From Polaromonas sp. (GTDB taxonomy: Bacteria > Pseudomonadota > Gammaproteobacteria > Burkholderiales > Burkholderiaceae_C): DNA of 15,253 nt. A model generated the notes under the pieces. That model was not told where the DNA came from, made no database searches, and was given only the letters and a program-made list of their open reading frames with translations. Location: contig JAHFQQ010000048.1 of the NCBI GenBank assembly GCA_023259235.1, forward strand, positions 1 to 15,253. Direction: 5' to 3'. A program made the position numbers and the translations under genes. Position 1 is the stretch's first letter. Every line of letters begins with the position of its first letter. Shown here piece by piece: positions 13,297 to 15,253 of the stretch.

Positions 13297-14298
13297 ATGA
13301 AACTTGCCACTTACAAAGACTCCTCACGCGACGGCCAGCTCGTTGTGGTGTCGCGCGATCTTGCCATGGCGCATTATGCGACCGGCATCGCCAACAAATT
13401 GCAGCAGGTGCTGGACGACTGGAACTTCATGTCGCCGCAATTGCAGGATTTGTATGAAGCCCTCAATGGCGGCAAGGCGCGCCATGCCTTCCCGTTTGAG
13501 CCGGCCCGCTGCATGGCCCCGCTGCCGCGTGCTTACCAGTGGGCGGACGGCTCGGCCTTCATCAACCATGTGGAACTGGTGCGCAAGGCGCGAAACGCCG
13601 AGGTGCCCGCTTCCTTTTACACCGACCCGCTGATGTACCAGGGCGGCAGCGACGATTTCCTGGGTCCATGCGACGACGTGGTGGTCGCCAGCGAAGCCTT
13701 CGGCATCGACTTCGAGGCTGAAGTCGCCGTGATCACGGCCGATGTGTCCATGGGCGCGAGCCCGGCGCAGGCGCTCGATGGCGTGCGCCTGTTGCTGCTG
13801 GCCAATGATGTCTCGCTGCGCAACCTGATCCCCGACGAACTGGCCAAGGGCTTTGGCTTTGTCCAGAGCAAGCCCGCCACAGCCTTCAGCCCGGTCGCGG
13901 TCACGCCCGACGAAGTGGGCGACGCCTGGCGCAAGGGGCGCTTGCACCTGACGCTGCAAAGCAGCTGGAACGGCCGCAAGGTCGGCATGTGCGAGGCCGG
14001 TCCCGAAATGACTTTTGATTTTGGCCAACTGATTGCCCATATCTGCAAAACCCGCAACGTGCGGGCCGGCAGCATTGTCGGCTCGGGCACCGTGAGCAAC
14101 AAGGACTGGAGCCACGGCTACAGTTGCATCGCCGAAAAACGCGCGATCGAAACCATCGAGGACGGCCAGCCGAAAACGCAATTCATGAAGTTTGGCGACA
14201 CCATCCGCATCGAAGCCAACGGCAGGGACGGGCTCTCGGTGTTCGGCGCAATTGACCAGAAGATCGCCGCCGCCCCGGCAGCGGTGCACGCAGCCTAG
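13297..14298 (+). CDS. Fumarylacetoacetate hydrolase family protein
   Basis: A 333-residue enzyme of the fumarylacetoacetase superfamily with the bacterial N-terminal FAA_hydro_N_2-type domain (about 1-80; MKLATYKDSSRDGQLVVVSR, LQQVLDDWNFMSPQL) and a catalytic FAA_hydrolase domain (about 85-320). The metal ligands are visible: E140 and E142 in IDFEAEVAVITADV and D171 in LLLLANDVSLRN. The GSIVGSGTVSNKD block (258-270) is also typical. It probably hydrolyses fumarylacetoacetate to fumarate and acetoacetate at the end of tyrosine/homogentisate degradation, or a similar 1,3-diketo acid. No hmgA or hpd neighbour is present to settle the substrate. The frame is open upstream to 12838, but conserved sequence begins at the ATG at 13297, preceded by AGGA. 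Its TAG stop overlaps that of marC-like gene on the other strand. Confidence 0.9.
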   Translation: MKLATYKDSSRDGQLVVVSRDLAMAHYATGIANKLQQVLDDWNFMSPQLQDLYEALNGGKARHAFPFEPARCMAPLPRAYQWADGSAFINHVELVRKARNAEVPASFYTDPLMYQGGSDDFLGPCDDVVVASEAFGIDFEAEVAVITADVSMGASPAQALDGVRLLLLANDVSLRNLIPDELAKGFGFVQSKPATAFSPVAVTPDEVGDAWRKGRLHLTLQSSWNGRKVGMCEAGPEMTFDFGQLIAHICKTRNVRAGSIVGSGTVSNKDWSHGYSCIAEKRAIETIEDGQPKTQFMKFGDTIRIEANGRDGLSVFGAIDQKIAAAPAAVHAA

Positions 14299-14900
14299 GC
14301 AGCGCTGCCGGTCTGCGTCACAAAAAGCCGGATTCCGCGCAGCAGCATCTCGACCGAAATCGCCACCAGAATCAGGCCCATCAGCCGCTCAAAGGCCATC
14401 ATCACACGGTTGCCGGCGAGCCGCTGAATCCGCTCCGACAGCACCAGCACCACTGCGCAGACGGCCATGGTGACGCACAGCGCGGCGACCCACTCCATCC
14501 GCCGGGCCGGTGCCTGCGAAACCAGCAGCATCACCGTGGCCAGCGCCGACGGACCCGCCAGCGCCGGAATGGCCAGCGGCACGATCAGCGGCTCGCCCTC
14601 GAGCGGCGCGGCATCGGCTTGCGCCGGCGGAAAAATCATGCGCAGCGCGATCAGGAACATCACCACCGCGCCGGCAATCTGCAGCGACAGCTCGCTCAGA
14701 TTCATCAGGCGCAAGAAGCCGTCACCGACAAACATGAAGGCGAGCAGCAGCAAGAACGCGATCAGCACCTCGCGCAGGATGACCCGCATGCGCCGTTCGG
14801 CGGCCACGCCGCGCAAGGCGTTGACGAAGATCGGGATGTTGCCGATCGGGTCGGTGATCAGCAGCAGCAGGACAGTGGCCGAAGCAAAGGTGTAAGCCAT
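14295..14900 (-). CDS. MarC family integral membrane protein
   Basis: A 201-residue inner-membrane protein of the MarC/YhgN/SnatA family (PF01914). About six hydrophobic segments are visible (near 5-26, 42-60, 70-90, 104-127, 136-155 and 170-192). The two related family motifs are present: TDPIGNIPIFVNAL (16-29) near the N-terminus and PLAIPALAGPSALATVML (108-125) in the second half. E. coli MarC was named for the multiple antibiotic resistance locus but later work did not support a role in drug resistance; some relatives move small neutral amino acids. The substrate here is unknown. The start at 14900 gives the usual N-terminus; no strong ribosome site. It may be transcribed with the VOC gene 53 bp upstream. 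Stop codons overlap with the FAH gene. Confidence 0.92.
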   Translation of the reverse strand: MAYTFASATVLLLLITDPIGNIPIFVNALRGVAAERRMRVILREVLIAFLLLLAFMFVGDGFLRLMNLSELSLQIAGAVVMFLIALRMIFPPAQADAAPLEGEPLIVPLAIPALAGPSALATVMLLVSQAPARRMEWVAALCVTMAVCAVVLVLSERIQRLAGNRVMMAFERLMGLILVAISVEMLLRGIRLFVTQTGSAA

Positions 14901-14953
14901 GGCGTCAAACCGTTCGATGTGGCCAACCGGTGCCGGAAAAGCGCGCCGCCATG

Positions 14954-15253
14954 TCAGGCGGCATACAGGGAGTCAAGCGACTTGAAACCCTTGATCTCGA
15001 TCGGGTTGCCGGACGGATCGCAAAAAAACATCGTCCACTGCTCGCCTGGCTGGCCTTCGAAGCGGGCTTGCGGCTCCAGCACAAACGTGATGTTCGCCGC
15101 CTTGAGCCGCAGCGCCATGGCCTGCCAGTCGGGCAGCGCCAGCACCAGCCCGAAGTGCGGCATCGGCACCCGGTGGTCACCCAACTGGCCGGTGTATTCC
15201 ACCCTGAACGGCTCGCCCAGATGCAGCGACAACTGATGCCCAAAAAAAATCAA
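14954..15253 (-). CDS. VOC/glyoxalase-family protein, 5' end outside window
   Basis: The last 99 residues or so of a vicinal oxygen chelate (glyoxalase/bleomycin resistance/dioxygenase) family protein. The frame runs off the window edge, so the start and about 30-40 residues are missing. Visible features: FFGHQLSLHLGEPF (first beta-alpha unit), MPHFGLVLALPDWQAMALRL (start of the second unit), EPQARFEGQPGEQWTMFFCD and PSGNPIEIKGF. The latter carries the glutamate expected as a metal ligand in EIKGF, and the histidine of MPHFG and that of GHQ are other likely ligands. The FFGHQ and EQWTMFF-DP-GNPIEIKGF pattern is common in small cytosolic dioxygenase-like VOC proteins. The substrate is unknown. 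It precedes the MarC gene by 53 bp in the same direction. Confidence 0.85.
   Translation of the reverse strand: MIFFGHQLSLHLGEPFRVEYTGQLGDHRVPMPHFGLVLALPDWQAMALRLKAANITFVLEPQARFEGQPGEQWTMFFCDPSGNPIEIKGFKSLDSLYAA

Noticed and set aside
1..15253. tRNA, rRNA, CRISPR, integrase, toxin-antitoxin or defence genes
   Set aside because: None of the spacers shows a cloverleaf, direct-repeat array or coding sequence of these kinds.

Overview
The window looks like chromosomal DNA of a betaproteobacterium of the order Burkholderiales, most likely family Comamonadaceae (Polaromonas/Rhodoferax/Variovorax-like). The reasons are the high G+C of the coding regions, several Burkholderiales-typical families of unknown function (DUF3422, DUF3567, DUF3108), and two kinds of intergenic repeat that I recognise from that family. 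Genus is inference from memory; no search was run.

Layout, left to right. 45-1352 (+): secreted TPR protein. 1451-2389 (-): periplasmic lytic transglycosylase with Sel1-like repeats. 2390-3208: a gene-poor stretch of about 0.8 kb, AT-rich at its left end, holding a decayed L-asparaginase II-family pseudogene on the minus strand (about 2740-3024). 3209-3769 (+): bactofilin. 3998-5500 (-): glycolate oxidase subunit GlcD, without glcE or glcF beside it. 5658-7007 (+): DUF3422 membrane protein. 7028-7921 (-): GcvA-like LysR regulator. 7932-8074: repeat-like intergenic element. 8076-8924 (-): PurU. 9077-10417 (+): omega-amino acid/beta-alanine:pyruvate aminotransferase. 10450-10507: a second type of dispersed repeat. 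10531-11418 and 11424-11705 (-): ChaN-like lipoprotein and DUF3567 protein, a two-gene unit. 11849-13054 (-): DUF3108 protein with a TonB-like N-terminal half. 13297-14298 (+): fumarylacetoacetate hydrolase family enzyme. 14295-14900 (-): MarC family membrane protein. 14954-15253 (-): VOC/glyoxalase-family protein cut by the window edge.

How the genes relate. Most are single-gene units in alternating orientation, as in ordinary housekeeping chromosome. Three form a loose metabolic theme: GlcD makes glyoxylate, the aminotransferase moves amino groups from omega-amino acids to a 2-oxoacid, and PurU releases formate from 10-formyl-tetrahydrofolate. A GcvA-like LysR protein sits among them, and the E. 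coli GcvA family controls glycine cleavage. A glyoxylate/glycine/one-carbon neighbourhood is therefore possible but is inference. TPR protein, lytic transglycosylase and bactofilin are envelope-related.

I see no phage, CRISPR, integrase, toxin-antitoxin or defence system, and no clear new multi-gene system. The most interesting signals are the asparaginase pseudogene, a dispersed repeat whose second copy lies inside the DUF3108 coding sequence, and several inverted repeats at gene borders.
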